DNA from: Treponema sp. | Lineage (GTDB): Bacteria > Spirochaetota > Spirochaetia > Treponematales > Treponemataceae | Assembly (NCBI GenBank): GCA_024402475.1 | Contig: JAKSTQ010000017.1 | Span: 1 to 50,285, forward strand | Length of the DNA: 50,285 nucleotides | Direction of reading: 5' to 3' | Part shown: in pieces, positions 40,316 to 50,235 of the stretch | How the letters are laid out: each line of letters starts with the position of its first letter | Position numbering within the stretch: position 1 is the stretch's first letter | The notes under the pieces: model-generated | What the model saw: only the letters and a program-made list of their open reading frames with translations | What the model was told of the DNA's origin: nothing | Database searches by the model: none | Translations under genes and position numbers: made by a program

Positions 40316-43300
40316 CTATAATGTTCTGCACAGACGGAATCCTGCAGAAGTGTTACCTGCAGGTACAATAGTATCACAGTTTCTAAAAAGAACAGAACTC
40401 TCAGAATGCTTGGAATTAAAAGCTCCGCCTCTAAGAGAATGTGTATTACTGGTTCCATCCGTAAAACAAGGATCTGCAACTGTACCTGTTGTAATGGTAT
40501 CAATCCATGCATCTTCTACCCATTCTGCAACATTTCCGGTCATGTCATACAATCCAAGGCTGTTTGCAATTTTCATTCCTACCTGATGAGAACAATCAGT
40601 TGAATTATCCTTATACCATGCGTAATCGCTAAGGTTAAATTCAGGTGTGCTTTCATTAATAAATTCAGTAATTGAAACTGCACTTGTATTCACGCCGGAA
40701 TAAGCGTAATTCCATTCTGTTCCTGATGTATCTCCACCGCGGGCTGCAAATTCCCATTCTGCTTCTGTTGGAAGGCGGTAACCGTTTTTATCTGAATCGC
40801 AGGTTGCCTCGTTCCAGTTTGTATTAATTGAATCTGGAATATCATCAACAGTCAGTGCTTCCCAGTCAGTAATACCTGCTACGTCATAACACGGATCAAG
40901 GCCTTCGATCAAACTAAGCTTATTGCAAAAAGCCATAATCTGGTATCTTGAAAGTTTTTCAACAGGGAAATATCTGCTTTCTTCACCGGTTACCCAGGAT
41001 GTATTGTGATTACTTGGATTAAAGCCCATAACGGCTTCAAAAAGTTCCTGGGTAACTTCAAATTTTCCAAGAGCATAAGGACCTAAAGTAACATCACGGC
41101 CAGAAATAAATACACCAGTTGCAGTGCCGTTTTTCCATGGAGAATCCGAAACAGTTATATATTGACTTGACCCGGAAGCAATAATTTCTACTTCAGCAGT
41201 ATACATTAACTCAGTACCGGAAATAATTTTGTTTAATGTCAAATCGCTGCCGCCAGCCGGGGTTCCACCACCATTATTCTTTAACTTTCCGGTATCAGCG
41301 CCTGATGTTTCAATTGTCCAGTGGTTACCGCTGTCATCATCCATTACAACTATGGAATTACGCCAGATGTCAGAAGAATAACTGTCTACAAGCATTTTAC
41401 CTTCTGCGGTAGCATAATTTGACATACGGACTGTAACGGCAGGTACTTTATTAAGCTGTCCAGTTACATTTATTTTATTACCAGTCTTGATAAGAACTGT
41501 ATTTGCAGAACAAATTTCACTGTCACCGCTGATTTCAAATGATTCTGAATCAGCTGAAGTTCCTGAAAAATAAACAGCTTCGCCAAGACCAGGATTTGCG
41601 GCATAGTTAGAATATTCACAAAGCTGATCAACTGTTTTTGTATCTATGGTACTGACAGAAGTCAGTTTTACTGAACCACCGATTTTGCCGCCACCCATTA
41701 CAAATTCAGCTTTGTTCTTAATATTAATGGCACCGCCAGCACCCCAGTCTCCACCATCAGTATATGCTGCATTGCCACTTATTATTCCACCTCCCATTGT
41801 AAATGCTGAAGGTGTTATACCAGAAGCGCCCTGATTTGTTCCAAGATAAACTGCACCACCAAACCCTGCTTTATTACCTGCAATAATGCCGTCATTCATG
41901 ACAAAAGACGAACCATCTGCAGCACTTTTAGAGCCGGAAACAAATACAGCACCGCCACAGTTTCCTGTTCCAAAAGGTGTAGAGTTAAATGCAATTATAC
42001 CGTCATTTAATGTAAAATAACTGTTATCAAGATAGATTCCACCGCCGGAATCTGATACGCTGTTATGAGAAACTTCTCCATAAGTTATACATAAATCACA
42101 CTTATTTCCTTTTGCACAAACACCGCCGCCAATTCCATAGTTTTCGCGGGAAAGAGAATCAATGGATTTATTATAAGAAATTTTTCCATTCATCATATTA
42201 AACCCGGTACCAAACATTGTTCCTTCAAGATAGACGCCACCACCTGAAACAGCAGCAAAGTTATAACAGATTCCGCTGGTATCATCCATCAGTACTGAAC
42301 CGCCGTTAATGACGCACATCCCGCCGCCATTTGATCCTGAAAAGTTTCCCTGGATATAAGTATTTCCTTCGATATTGACTTCTGTGTCATAATCACCAAA
42401 ACCAGTTACATAAATTCCTGCGCCTTGTGATCCGGCATAATTTCCGCCGGCAGCAAGGCAGGATGCTTCGTTAGAGTAAGTTTGAGTTATGGTTGAACTG
42501 CCGATAACACAGTCTTTTATTGTTGTCGTTTTAAGATTACTAATATAAATCGCACCACCGTCTTGCGAACAGGTGTTCTTTGTGAAAACCGTATCTTCTA
42601 TAGTTACTTCCTGACCGGTACTTCCATTGCCAGAAATCTCAATTGCTCCACCACGGCCAGCTGCTATATTGCCTTCAAATAAAGTATTGTTTTTTATAAC
42701 AAGCTTTTTGCCAGACTCTTTTGGACTATATTCAATGGCACCACCAAAATTACTTCCGGTATTATTTATAAACTTGCAGGAATCAATTGTAAGATCACCT
42801 TCAGAATAAATACCTGCCCCCGTACCAAATGTACTATTCATAAAATCTGAATATGTATAACAATCCTGTATTGTTACATTCTTAAATTCTACATCAGTAT
42901 ACTGATTAAATCTGAAAGCACCGCCTTTAATACCGATAGTATTTTTTACCACAATGTTTTCGACAGTAAGTTTAAATTTTGCTGAAATGTTTCCTTCACA
43001 ATATAAAAATCTTGATTTATTTTCAGAATCTGCATTTCTTGCACCGTTAAAGACAGGCCTGTCGTTTCCTGTTGAAAGCCCTCTGATTTTTAAATTTATC
43101 TTGTCATCAACAGTCGTAATTCTGTTCCAGGAAGCACCTTCTCCAGGATCACTTTGAGTTTCACTATTTGTAAAGTCACCATCAACATAAATTGTAAACT
43201 CAGGAGAGTCCGAAGTATTTATACCTTCAATAATTTCAAGAGCCATAGAAAGTGTTTCAAGAGGTTCCTTAATACTTCCAGATGCTCCATCATCACCGGG

Positions 43301-44143
43301 ACTGCTGCCTGCAATTGTCCATCCCGACCACTTTGAGTTTGCACCGCGGACATACAGCTGATGAATTCTAGCCTCTCTTAAATCTAAAGCTGCGTATGAC
43401 ACAGAATCTACAAGTACATTTGAAAGTGTACCGCCGGTCCATTTATTTGTTGTAAGTCCAGGAAAAACAGAAATACTATCGGAAACTGAATAAACTGGAT
43501 ATCCCAAATCAGTCATAATGACTAAAGTTAAATCTTTATCTCCGGACGGAATATCATCAGCTTCAATTTTTACAATACCTGTATTATCCGAATCAATTGC
43601 ATAATCTGCTGAACCCGATATGTCATAGTATAAAGACGCTCCCTGTGGTATACGCACATAAAGAGAAACCCTGCCTTTTTCTATTCCTGTTCCATAAGTA
43701 AAATTGACAGTATCAAAAGTTACATAACCGGTATTTGCAGGAATTGTCTTTTCTACTGTTGCCTGAATTGCTTCTGTCGTGCCGGCATTCCCAGAAATTA
43801 TGAATGTATATGTCTGGTCAGTATCTTTGACCATTCCCGGAACAGTAAAACTTAATTTTCTGTCTGTAAGTGTTCCTTCGTAAAGATCAAGAGAAACTCC
43901 ATCCTTTCTAACTTCAAGGATATATTCATCAACCTCTGAAAGACTTGCCGGAAGTGCCGACTTCTTAAAAGTCAAGTTATTTACAACAAGCTGTAAAGCT
44001 GAACCGGCACGAACTTTTTGTGGATGAGAATCAGATGATTCAAACGTAACATTAAATAAATCAGAACAGCCGGAAAAAATAAAACATGCAGTAACGCAGG
44101 CAAAAATACAGATGTTCTTAAACCATTTATTATTAATACTCAC
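40316..44143 (-). CDS. Giant lipoprotein: beta-helix with C-terminal FGE-type (C-type lectin-like) domain
   Basis: A 1,275-residue lipoprotein with signal peptide and lipobox FSGC (Cys about 26). Residues 60-260 form Ig-like or fibronectin-like beta domains. From about 290 (SIKEPLETLSMAL, a DUF1565-like entry) to about 850 it is a right-handed parallel beta-helix with repeated GGAIY/GGGVY rungs. Residues about 1015-1275 match the formylglycine-generating enzyme fold: GKFEVTQELFEAVMG, YRLPTEAEWEFAARGG, GLYDMTGNVAEWVED, LRGGAFNS and the terminal GFRLCRTL. The two Cys of active FGE enzymes are replaced (AFNSKHSESS in the corresponding region), so it probably displays a ligand site rather than catalysing. 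The GTG start follows GGAGG within the end of the upstream gene, three bases after its stop. It is the last gene of the operon. Confidence 0.88.
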   Translation of the reverse strand: MSINNKWFKNICIFACVTACFIFSGCSDLFNVTFESSDSHPQKVRAGSALQLVVNNLTFKKSALPASLSEVDEYILEVRKDGVSLDLYEGTLTDRKLSFTVPGMVKDTDQTYTFIISGNAGTTEAIQATVEKTIPANTGYVTFDTVNFTYGTGIEKGRVSLYVRIPQGASLYYDISGSADYAIDSDNTGIVKIEADDIPSGDKDLTLVIMTDLGYPVYSVSDSISVFPGLTTNKWTGGTLSNVLVDSVSYAALDLREARIHQLYVRGANSKWSGWTIAGSSPGDDGASGSIKEPLETLSMALEIIEGINTSDSPEFTIYVDGDFTNSETQSDPGEGASWNRITTVDDKINLKIRGLSTGNDRPVFNGARNADSENKSRFLYCEGNISAKFKLTVENIVVKNTIGIKGGAFRFNQYTDVEFKNVTIQDCYTYSDFMNSTFGTGAGIYSEGDLTIDSCKFINNTGSNFGGAIEYSPKESGKKLVIKNNTLFEGNIAAGRGGAIEISGNGSTGQEVTIEDTVFTKNTCSQDGGAIYISNLKTTTIKDCVIGSSTITQTYSNEASCLAAGGNYAGSQGAGIYVTGFGDYDTEVNIEGNTYIQGNFSGSNGGGMCVINGGSVLMDDTSGICYNFAAVSGGGVYLEGTMFGTGFNMMNGKISYNKSIDSLSRENYGIGGGVCAKGNKCDLCITYGEVSHNSVSDSGGGIYLDNSYFTLNDGIIAFNSTPFGTGNCGGAVFVSGSKSAADGSSFVMNDGIIAGNKAGFGGAVYLGTNQGASGITPSAFTMGGGIISGNAAYTDGGDWGAGGAINIKNKAEFVMGGGKIGGSVKLTSVSTIDTKTVDQLCEYSNYAANPGLGEAVYFSGTSADSESFEISGDSEICSANTVLIKTGNKINVTGQLNKVPAVTVRMSNYATAEGKMLVDSYSSDIWRNSIVVMDDDSGNHWTIETSGADTGKLKNNGGGTPAGGSDLTLNKIISGTELMYTAEVEIIASGSSQYITVSDSPWKNGTATGVFISGRDVTLGPYALGKFEVTQELFEAVMGFNPSNHNTSWVTGEESRYFPVEKLSRYQIMAFCNKLSLIEGLDPCYDVAGITDWEALTVDDIPDSINTNWNEATCDSDKNGYRLPTEAEWEFAARGGDTSGTEWNYAYSGVNTSAVSITEFINESTPEFNLSDYAWYKDNSTDCSHQVGMKIANSLGLYDMTGNVAEWVEDAWIDTITTGTVADPCFTDGTSNTHSLRGGAFNSKHSESSVLFRNCDTIVPAGNTSAGFRLCRTL

Positions 44144-44146
44144 AGC

Positions 44147-47100
44147 TTATTCCTCCGTAACCACAAAATCAGCAGTCATACCTACATTAAATCCGCCGGC
44201 ATTTATAAAATTAATTTTTACCTGGTAATCACCGGCCATAATCCAGTCAGGGACGGTAACAGTATAACCTGTTCCGGAACTACCGATTTCTGTTCCATTC
44301 TGCATGAGCTTCCATGTTAACGAGGCTTCAGAAATATCAGCAGTATCATTAGTTGAAAGATCCTGTATCTGTAAAGTAAAACTGTTTCCTCTTACAACTG
44401 TTCCCGGATTAGCTGTAAGACTGTAACGTCTGTCATCCAAAGATGGTTCAAAGCCGCCGATTCCAGTTTCTTTAATTCGTGCATATCCATTTCCATAAGG
44501 AACAGGAATGTACTTTTGGCTTACGGTTAATTGTGTTGAACCAGGAATATCTTCAGAGCTTGCTTTTGCAATACAGAATTTTGCAACGTCCTGTTCTGTC
44601 AGTACATATGAAGTAAATTGCGCAAATCCAGTCTGAATAAAGTTTTTGCCAGTATTGTAAACTCCACCTGAAAGTTCTACAAACCTTACCTTTGCAGTAT
44701 AAGAAGGATTTCCTGCAGCATTATTATTACCAGGAGTAAGAGCTGAGCCTACAACAATTATATTTGGATTACTACTTGCAAATCCTGCAAAATAAATATC
44801 ATTATCAACATCTACAACAGTGCTGTCATAAATTACACATGCCGAATATGAGTTATTAATGAGATAGATTCCATAACCCTTAACTTCGCCGGTTGTAACA
44901 GCCTGGTTATGTCCGATATAACTTGAACCCCGTAAAGTTATAAATGTGTATGGGCTTGCCATTACACCTGCACCAGAAACATTCTGTGCTGCTGTTGTAA
45001 ATTTATTATAAGTAACGCGGCCACCGTTCATTTTAAGATAGTTAGATTTGTTAGTTTCTTCGCTAAACAGAATACCGGCACCTTCAAGACCAGAAACTTC
45101 ATTATAAGAAACACTGCTTGAGTCATTCATGTTTACAGTTGCAGTAACACCAGCAGCACTGGTTGTACGGCAGTAAATTCCACCACCGCAAAAAGCCTTA
45201 TTGTATTCAACTGCAGCATTATCATTTAATGTAACTGTACTGTTTTTTACTGCAATACCACCGCCAAGACAGTCAGTATATAAAATATTGTTATTATTGA
45301 CGCAGCCGTTATTTAAAACCGTAATTTCAGAATTTTCTTCTGCAAAAATACCACCGCCATCCACTTTTCCGCTGTTGTATTGAACTTTTCCTTTAATAGT
45401 CATCTCACAGAAATGACCGTAAATGCCAGCTCCATAACCGCTAGGGCCTGAAACACCTGCTAAGTTATAAGAAACACTTGAAGTTTCATCAATTATAAGC
45501 TGGGCTTTAACAGTAGTACCACCAGTAATATATATACCAGCGCCTTTAATTCCGGTATTCCCACTAAGATAATTGCTTTTACTTTCCGAAGTTGCACAAA
45601 CTGTAATACCTTCTGCAGCACCAACTACTGTGTGATTTTTAAGTTCTATATTTGTAACATCATCACTATCAGAAACAGCATATATCCCGGCACCAAATTG
45701 AACAGCTTTATTGTCATAAATTAAAGTATTGTCAAAAACTGCATTTCCATAACTGCTTGCATAAGAAAGAAGAACGCCTCCTCCTATATAGTCACTTGTA
45801 TTTTCATATATCCTTGAATTTTTACAGGTGAATTTTCCGCCATAACATGCAATTCCAGCGCCATTACCTGAGCCATAATTATTATTAATTCTGCAGCCAT
45901 TTAATTCTATATCAGCAAATGCACTGTAAACACCGCCCGGAGACACTCCGTTATTACTTGTATTATGTTCTATAACACAATTATCCAAAACAATTTTATT
46001 AACCAGCGAATTACTGTTTCCCTCAATTTTTATAGCGGCTGACATGTTATTTGTAACCGTAATATTTTTTAAAACATAACTATGCAAAACTGTATTAGAA
46101 GAATTTCCAAAATAAAATACAGGAATAGTTTCAAGGCCGGATGCAGTAATTATTGAACCAGAATCACTTTCGATATTCAGATTTAATTGACGTTCAGGAT
46201 CTTGAGTAAAAATATAACTTGCCTTATAAGTTGATTTATTAAAGTCATCAGAAAGATTAAGATTTCCCTTAATTTTAATTGTAATGTCAGTGCGGCTGAG
46301 TTTAAGTATATCAAACCTTGCCTGTGCAGCACTTAAAGTTTTATAAGGCGTGAGCCAGGTTCCGCTTCCAGAATCAGACGAAGCAGGATTTTCAGGATCT
46401 ACATAAATTATCTGCTGGTCATTAATCATTTCAAACTGTTCGATAGAAACATTAAAGACATTTTTTCCGCCCTGATTTTTTATAAAGGCGCTATTACCGC
46501 ACCAGGAATCAGTAACAAATCCTTCAAAAACATTTATGACTTCCTGATACTTAAACGAGCCGCCTTTAGCATTTTTAAATGTCAAAGTAACGTTTCTTGC
46601 GCCGGAAGAAATTCCATTTATGCTGTTATCAGTAATATCAAATTCATCTGTGGATGGATCATAAGTCAGGTTTAAATCTTCATCATCAATTTCCCAGGAA
46701 GTAATTAATGATGCACTTCTGATTTCTCCTTTAAGATAAACTTTTCCAATCCCCGAGCCTTCGTTCACGGCAGGAGTAACCGGCAGCACAACCTGAATTA
46801 CAGGCTCATCAACAGTTACTACAGCTGCAGTATGACCAAGATCATAAGCCTTAAAAGGATTGGCCGGGTTTGCGGTATTCCACAGCTCTGCAAAAATGTT
46901 ATATCTGCCTACAGGCAGGCTGATTGCAGTTGTTCTGGTAGTAACATTACCAAGCTCGCTGATTACAGAACCGGTGTTAAAATCCTTAACAACAAATTTA
47001 TAGCTGTACGAAGCAATTGTAGATCCGCCTGTTGTAACGCTTTTTAAATCCTCTGACAAAGACAAGATTTCTTTTGTAAAAATTTCCGGTGAGGTGCCGT

Positions 47101-47251
47101 TACATTCAAGAGTAATTATAACGGCATGAAGCTTATCCGAACCATTCTGAAAAGTCCCTGCATTAAAAACCCCGTTACCTGCAAACGGTCCGCAAGAAGA
47201 GAACAATCCAATTAATAAAATCAAAAACAAAGGACAGTATTTTTTCATCAT
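44147..47251 (-). CDS. Giant lipoprotein with parallel beta-helix
   Basis: A 1,034-residue lipoprotein. The signal peptide and lipobox FSSC (Cys about 20) are clear. Residues 30-290 carry two beta-sandwich domains. A DUF1565-like entry (SGSGTWLTPYKTLSAAQ) at about 295 leads to a parallel beta-helix to about 780, with many rungs ending in GAGIY or GGGIY. The last 100 residues form an Ig-like domain (LTANPGTVVRGNSFTLQI). Function is unknown; such proteins bind polysaccharides or act as adhesins. It is coupled to the upstream gene through an ATG(A)TGA overlap, with GAGGATAGA as ribosome site. Confidence 0.85.
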   Translation of the reverse strand: MMKKYCPLFLILLIGLFSSCGPFAGNGVFNAGTFQNGSDKLHAVIITLECNGTSPEIFTKEILSLSEDLKSVTTGGSTIASYSYKFVVKDFNTGSVISELGNVTTRTTAISLPVGRYNIFAELWNTANPANPFKAYDLGHTAAVVTVDEPVIQVVLPVTPAVNEGSGIGKVYLKGEIRSASLITSWEIDDEDLNLTYDPSTDEFDITDNSINGISSGARNVTLTFKNAKGGSFKYQEVINVFEGFVTDSWCGNSAFIKNQGGKNVFNVSIEQFEMINDQQIIYVDPENPASSDSGSGTWLTPYKTLSAAQARFDILKLSRTDITIKIKGNLNLSDDFNKSTYKASYIFTQDPERQLNLNIESDSGSIITASGLETIPVFYFGNSSNTVLHSYVLKNITVTNNMSAAIKIEGNSNSLVNKIVLDNCVIEHNTSNNGVSPGGVYSAFADIELNGCRINNNYGSGNGAGIACYGGKFTCKNSRIYENTSDYIGGGVLLSYASSYGNAVFDNTLIYDNKAVQFGAGIYAVSDSDDVTNIELKNHTVVGAAEGITVCATSESKSNYLSGNTGIKGAGIYITGGTTVKAQLIIDETSSVSYNLAGVSGPSGYGAGIYGHFCEMTIKGKVQYNSGKVDGGGIFAEENSEITVLNNGCVNNNNILYTDCLGGGIAVKNSTVTLNDNAAVEYNKAFCGGGIYCRTTSAAGVTATVNMNDSSSVSYNEVSGLEGAGILFSEETNKSNYLKMNGGRVTYNKFTTAAQNVSGAGVMASPYTFITLRGSSYIGHNQAVTTGEVKGYGIYLINNSYSACVIYDSTVVDVDNDIYFAGFASSNPNIIVVGSALTPGNNNAAGNPSYTAKVRFVELSGGVYNTGKNFIQTGFAQFTSYVLTEQDVAKFCIAKASSEDIPGSTQLTVSQKYIPVPYGNGYARIKETGIGGFEPSLDDRRYSLTANPGTVVRGNSFTLQIQDLSTNDTADISEASLTWKLMQNGTEIGSSGTGYTVTVPDWIMAGDYQVKINFINAGGFNVGMTADFVVTEE

Positions 47252-50004
47252 TCTATCCTCAACACATAAGTTTCTTCAAATCCTTGAGTTCCATACTTAC
47301 AGCCTACAGTCATAAGATAAGTATCAGCAGGAATAAGGGATGGAATCACTGCAAGTCCGGAAGAATCAGAATATTCATCACTTACATCAGAAGCTTTATT
47401 TAATTTAAATGTATAACCTGAACAGCTTAAGCCAGCCACAGGATTTGTTACAGCCGCAGAAATTCTGATTCTGAAATCAGTCTGGGCCTTTCTTAAGACA
47501 TAAGTATCAGCAGAAGTTTTTGTAAGTCCGCTTGCCGAAAGATTAAATGTAACAAACGGCATCTCAGGTTCTACAGTTAAACTTGAGCAGACAATGACTG
47601 CTTCTCCACCGGCAAGATTTTTTCCAACCGCATAGAGAGAAGATTCATCGCTTATAAAAATCTGACGGGCGTTAAGGCCAGTCGACTCATAACTAAATTC
47701 CTGAGTAATAGCCACAGGAGTTGGATCTGCAGCATCCGGATAAACAGGAGAAGTAAATCCGATACGGCTTTGAGGATTAAGCTGACCTACAGAAATTTTA
47801 TTAAGTTGTGTAACCCCGGCATTATCGTAAGCACTGAGCATAAGGTTTGCAGGAACAGTATTGCCACCGGCAATTTTTGTATTACCCGTAATTGTAACTT
47901 TGCCGGTTAAAAGCAGCGTAGTTTCTGTATAATCAGAAGGCAAAGATACAGGTTCATAAACAATACCGCAGTCAGTATTACGCGTAACTTCTATAGAGTT
48001 TAATATTACAGAAGTTCTGTTAGCTGTAAGAGGCTTTATTTTAATACCGCAGCCTGCATTATCTGTTACATGCACATCATTCAAGATTACCTGAGAACAG
48101 TTTTCAAACCTGACTGCACTGTCTGTTGAAAGATTCATGTGCTTAAATGTAGAACCTGTAATTATTACAGCAGAACCAGGATTACTGAAAACCGCACCAC
48201 GATTTAAATTACTGAAATCACATCCAGAAATAACTGGAGTATACTGACTGTTTCCTTCAAAATTCAAACCAGTGTTTCCGTCCTGGAAAACACATCCTGT
48301 TGCACTAAAGTATCCTTTAGCAACATTTACAACATCAGCAGACGGCTGTGAACACAATACAAGATTTTCAAGATCAATTTTTGTATCATCCGCATTAACA
48401 GTAAATGCACTGCCGCTTGTACCGTCAATTTTTCGTCTGATGCTTTTTCCAGAAGGATCATAGCCCTTAACTGTCACATAAGATGCGCTTGTTACAGAAA
48501 CATTATCCTGGATATCGCCGGTAACAAAAATAACATTACCAGCTCCATAATTACCCGGGTCATCAAGCATTGTAAGAGCTTTTGTAACTGTTGCTACAGG
48601 AGAATCTAAAGTACCCTTACCTGTGACATCACTACCAGAACCGCCGGCAAATACTTTTGTGTTCTGCGGTTTGATATATACGACATAAGGATCTGAGTCA
48701 ACAAACATATTCTTTTTACAGTAAACCTTCAGCTGATAAGCGCGGTCAGGGGGAATATCAAGATTTGTTGACTTTGAGAAAGTTCCGGTTGAATCAGGAG
48801 TAATGCTGTAATTCCATGTGCCACCGCTTTTTGTTCCGGCATAAAGCTCATAACAAAGCTGAACATCACTGACAGCAGAATAATTTTTCTGTCCACCTTC
48901 ATCAACCGTAAATGCCCTTGAAGGTAACTTTAAGAAAACTGTTGCATAACCACGGTTATCCTGACCCAGACTGTAAGGAGTCAGAACATCAGCAGGAATT
49001 TCTGTTGCAGCCCCAGAGTCTGTATAAACAACAGGAGTTTCGATCTTTTTTGTATCAACACTTACAACGGATTCAGCGGCAAGTCCCCTGCGGTCTTCTA
49101 ACCGGATTTTAAAAATATGATTTTTTCCGTCAGGCTCAATCAAAGTCTTATAACCAAAGGACTGATTTTTTGTACGAACTGCATCGCTAAAATCAAAACC
49201 ACCTCCAGCTTTATTTACTGTAAGGTTCAGGTTAGTCTTAGGATTGGAAACAATTTTTGCAGAACTTTGCGCATCACTGCCTGTTAAAGAAATAACGCCT
49301 GAAGAAAGTGCCACATCATAAACTTCGTTATTGATATAAAGTTTTGCAACATCATCATGAATTGTAGAATTAAGTTTATCAGTTCCAGGCAGATTAAAGC
49401 ACAGAACATAAGTTCCTTTGTAGTCAGTGTTAAAAGAATCATCGCCCAAAAGTACTACGCCGTCTTGAGGGCCTGGAGGAACAGAATTACTGCGCAGCTT
49501 GAGATTATAATCCAGCTGGACACCATTTATTCTATTAAACAGATGAACCTGCGGATTAATATCTCCACCCCGCTCAAAATATAAAAGGAAATCTTTTGAT
49601 AATTCCAGAGTTATAAGGGAATGGTCATCGGGATTCTGATAACAACGCACACTTGAAGGATTATTTATATAATACTCGTGGGCACTGCCGGTTCGAGGAT
49701 TTGCAGGATCAAGGGAATTATATCCATCAAGAAAAACAGACGCATCCATCGGATGATGACCAGGATTACGCAGGACATAAACGATTTTATGTTCCCGGTC
49801 AGCAGGAACCGACATTACAGAAGAAGCATCAGAGGGGAAAACTCCGTCCATATCATGACGGAAAAATGCAGATTCAGAAGTGTACTCATAAATGAATGCC
49901 GGGACATCAGCCTGTAATAATTCACATGCCGTTGTTCCTGCTGAAACCATTACGAGAATAAAAGCTATAATAGTAAAACTGCATAACTTTTTAAGAAACT
50001 GCAT
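47248..50004 (-). CDS. Giant lipoprotein with parallel beta-helix, first gene of the operon
   Basis: A 918-residue lipoprotein with signal peptide MQFLKKLCSFTIIAFILVMV and lipobox-like TTAC (Cys about 27). Residues 30-440 contain several beta-sandwich domains, including a region with PPDRAYQLKVYCKK. A DUF1565-like entry (KGTLDSPVATVTKAL) at about 465 introduces a parallel beta-helix to about 700 with NCSQVILNDVHVTDNAGC-type rungs. The C-terminal 80 residues form another Ig-like domain ending with YVLRIE. It has its own promoter with an 11-base interval to the ATG and no ribosome site. It shares architecture with the two following genes, so the operon looks like an expanded paralogous family. 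Confidence 0.85.
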   Translation of the reverse strand: MQFLKKLCSFTIIAFILVMVSAGTTACELLQADVPAFIYEYTSESAFFRHDMDGVFPSDASSVMSVPADREHKIVYVLRNPGHHPMDASVFLDGYNSLDPANPRTGSAHEYYINNPSSVRCYQNPDDHSLITLELSKDFLLYFERGGDINPQVHLFNRINGVQLDYNLKLRSNSVPPGPQDGVVLLGDDSFNTDYKGTYVLCFNLPGTDKLNSTIHDDVAKLYINNEVYDVALSSGVISLTGSDAQSSAKIVSNPKTNLNLTVNKAGGGFDFSDAVRTKNQSFGYKTLIEPDGKNHIFKIRLEDRRGLAAESVVSVDTKKIETPVVYTDSGAATEIPADVLTPYSLGQDNRGYATVFLKLPSRAFTVDEGGQKNYSAVSDVQLCYELYAGTKSGGTWNYSITPDSTGTFSKSTNLDIPPDRAYQLKVYCKKNMFVDSDPYVVYIKPQNTKVFAGGSGSDVTGKGTLDSPVATVTKALTMLDDPGNYGAGNVIFVTGDIQDNVSVTSASYVTVKGYDPSGKSIRRKIDGTSGSAFTVNADDTKIDLENLVLCSQPSADVVNVAKGYFSATGCVFQDGNTGLNFEGNSQYTPVISGCDFSNLNRGAVFSNPGSAVIITGSTFKHMNLSTDSAVRFENCSQVILNDVHVTDNAGCGIKIKPLTANRTSVILNSIEVTRNTDCGIVYEPVSLPSDYTETTLLLTGKVTITGNTKIAGGNTVPANLMLSAYDNAGVTQLNKISVGQLNPQSRIGFTSPVYPDAADPTPVAITQEFSYESTGLNARQIFISDESSLYAVGKNLAGGEAVIVCSSLTVEPEMPFVTFNLSASGLTKTSADTYVLRKAQTDFRIRISAAVTNPVAGLSCSGYTFKLNKASDVSDEYSDSSGLAVIPSLIPADTYLMTVGCKYGTQGFEETYVLRIE

Positions 50005-50015
50005 ACAATTTTAGT

Positions 50016-50044
50016 AGTATAAACCTTAATTAAGTAATGCTCAA
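50016..50044 (-). promoter_or_regulatory. Promoter of the giant lipoprotein operon, leaderless-type
   Basis: On the minus strand TTGAGC (50044-50039), a 17-base spacer and TATACT (50021-50016), then 11 bases to the ATG at 50004. Initiation would leave a leader of about four or five bases. Confidence 0.7.
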
Positions 50045-50082
50045 TATGGAGATATTGGATGTACTTTCAGATTAAATAAGAA

Positions 50083-50235
50083 TTAATCGTACGGTATAAG
50101 CTTACCTGTGGAATCAATTTTAAAATACTCGCTGCTACTGTTTTGAACATATGAAAGAAACTTAGTATAATTATTTAAAATAAGAGTACTATCCCCATAT
50201 AATACCTGCCTACCAATTGCTGCATTAACATGGAC
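50083..50235 (-). pseudogene. Truncated 3' end of an unidentified reading frame
   Basis: On the minus strand an open frame without a start codon runs from a TAG at 50238 to a TAA at 50083. It encodes about 50 residues with ordinary protein-like composition (VHVNAAIGRQVLYG near its start, KIDSTGKLIPYD at the end). The upstream part of the gene is missing and the break coincides with a sequence that may be the edge of a mobile element. I do not recognise the protein. Confidence 0.4.
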
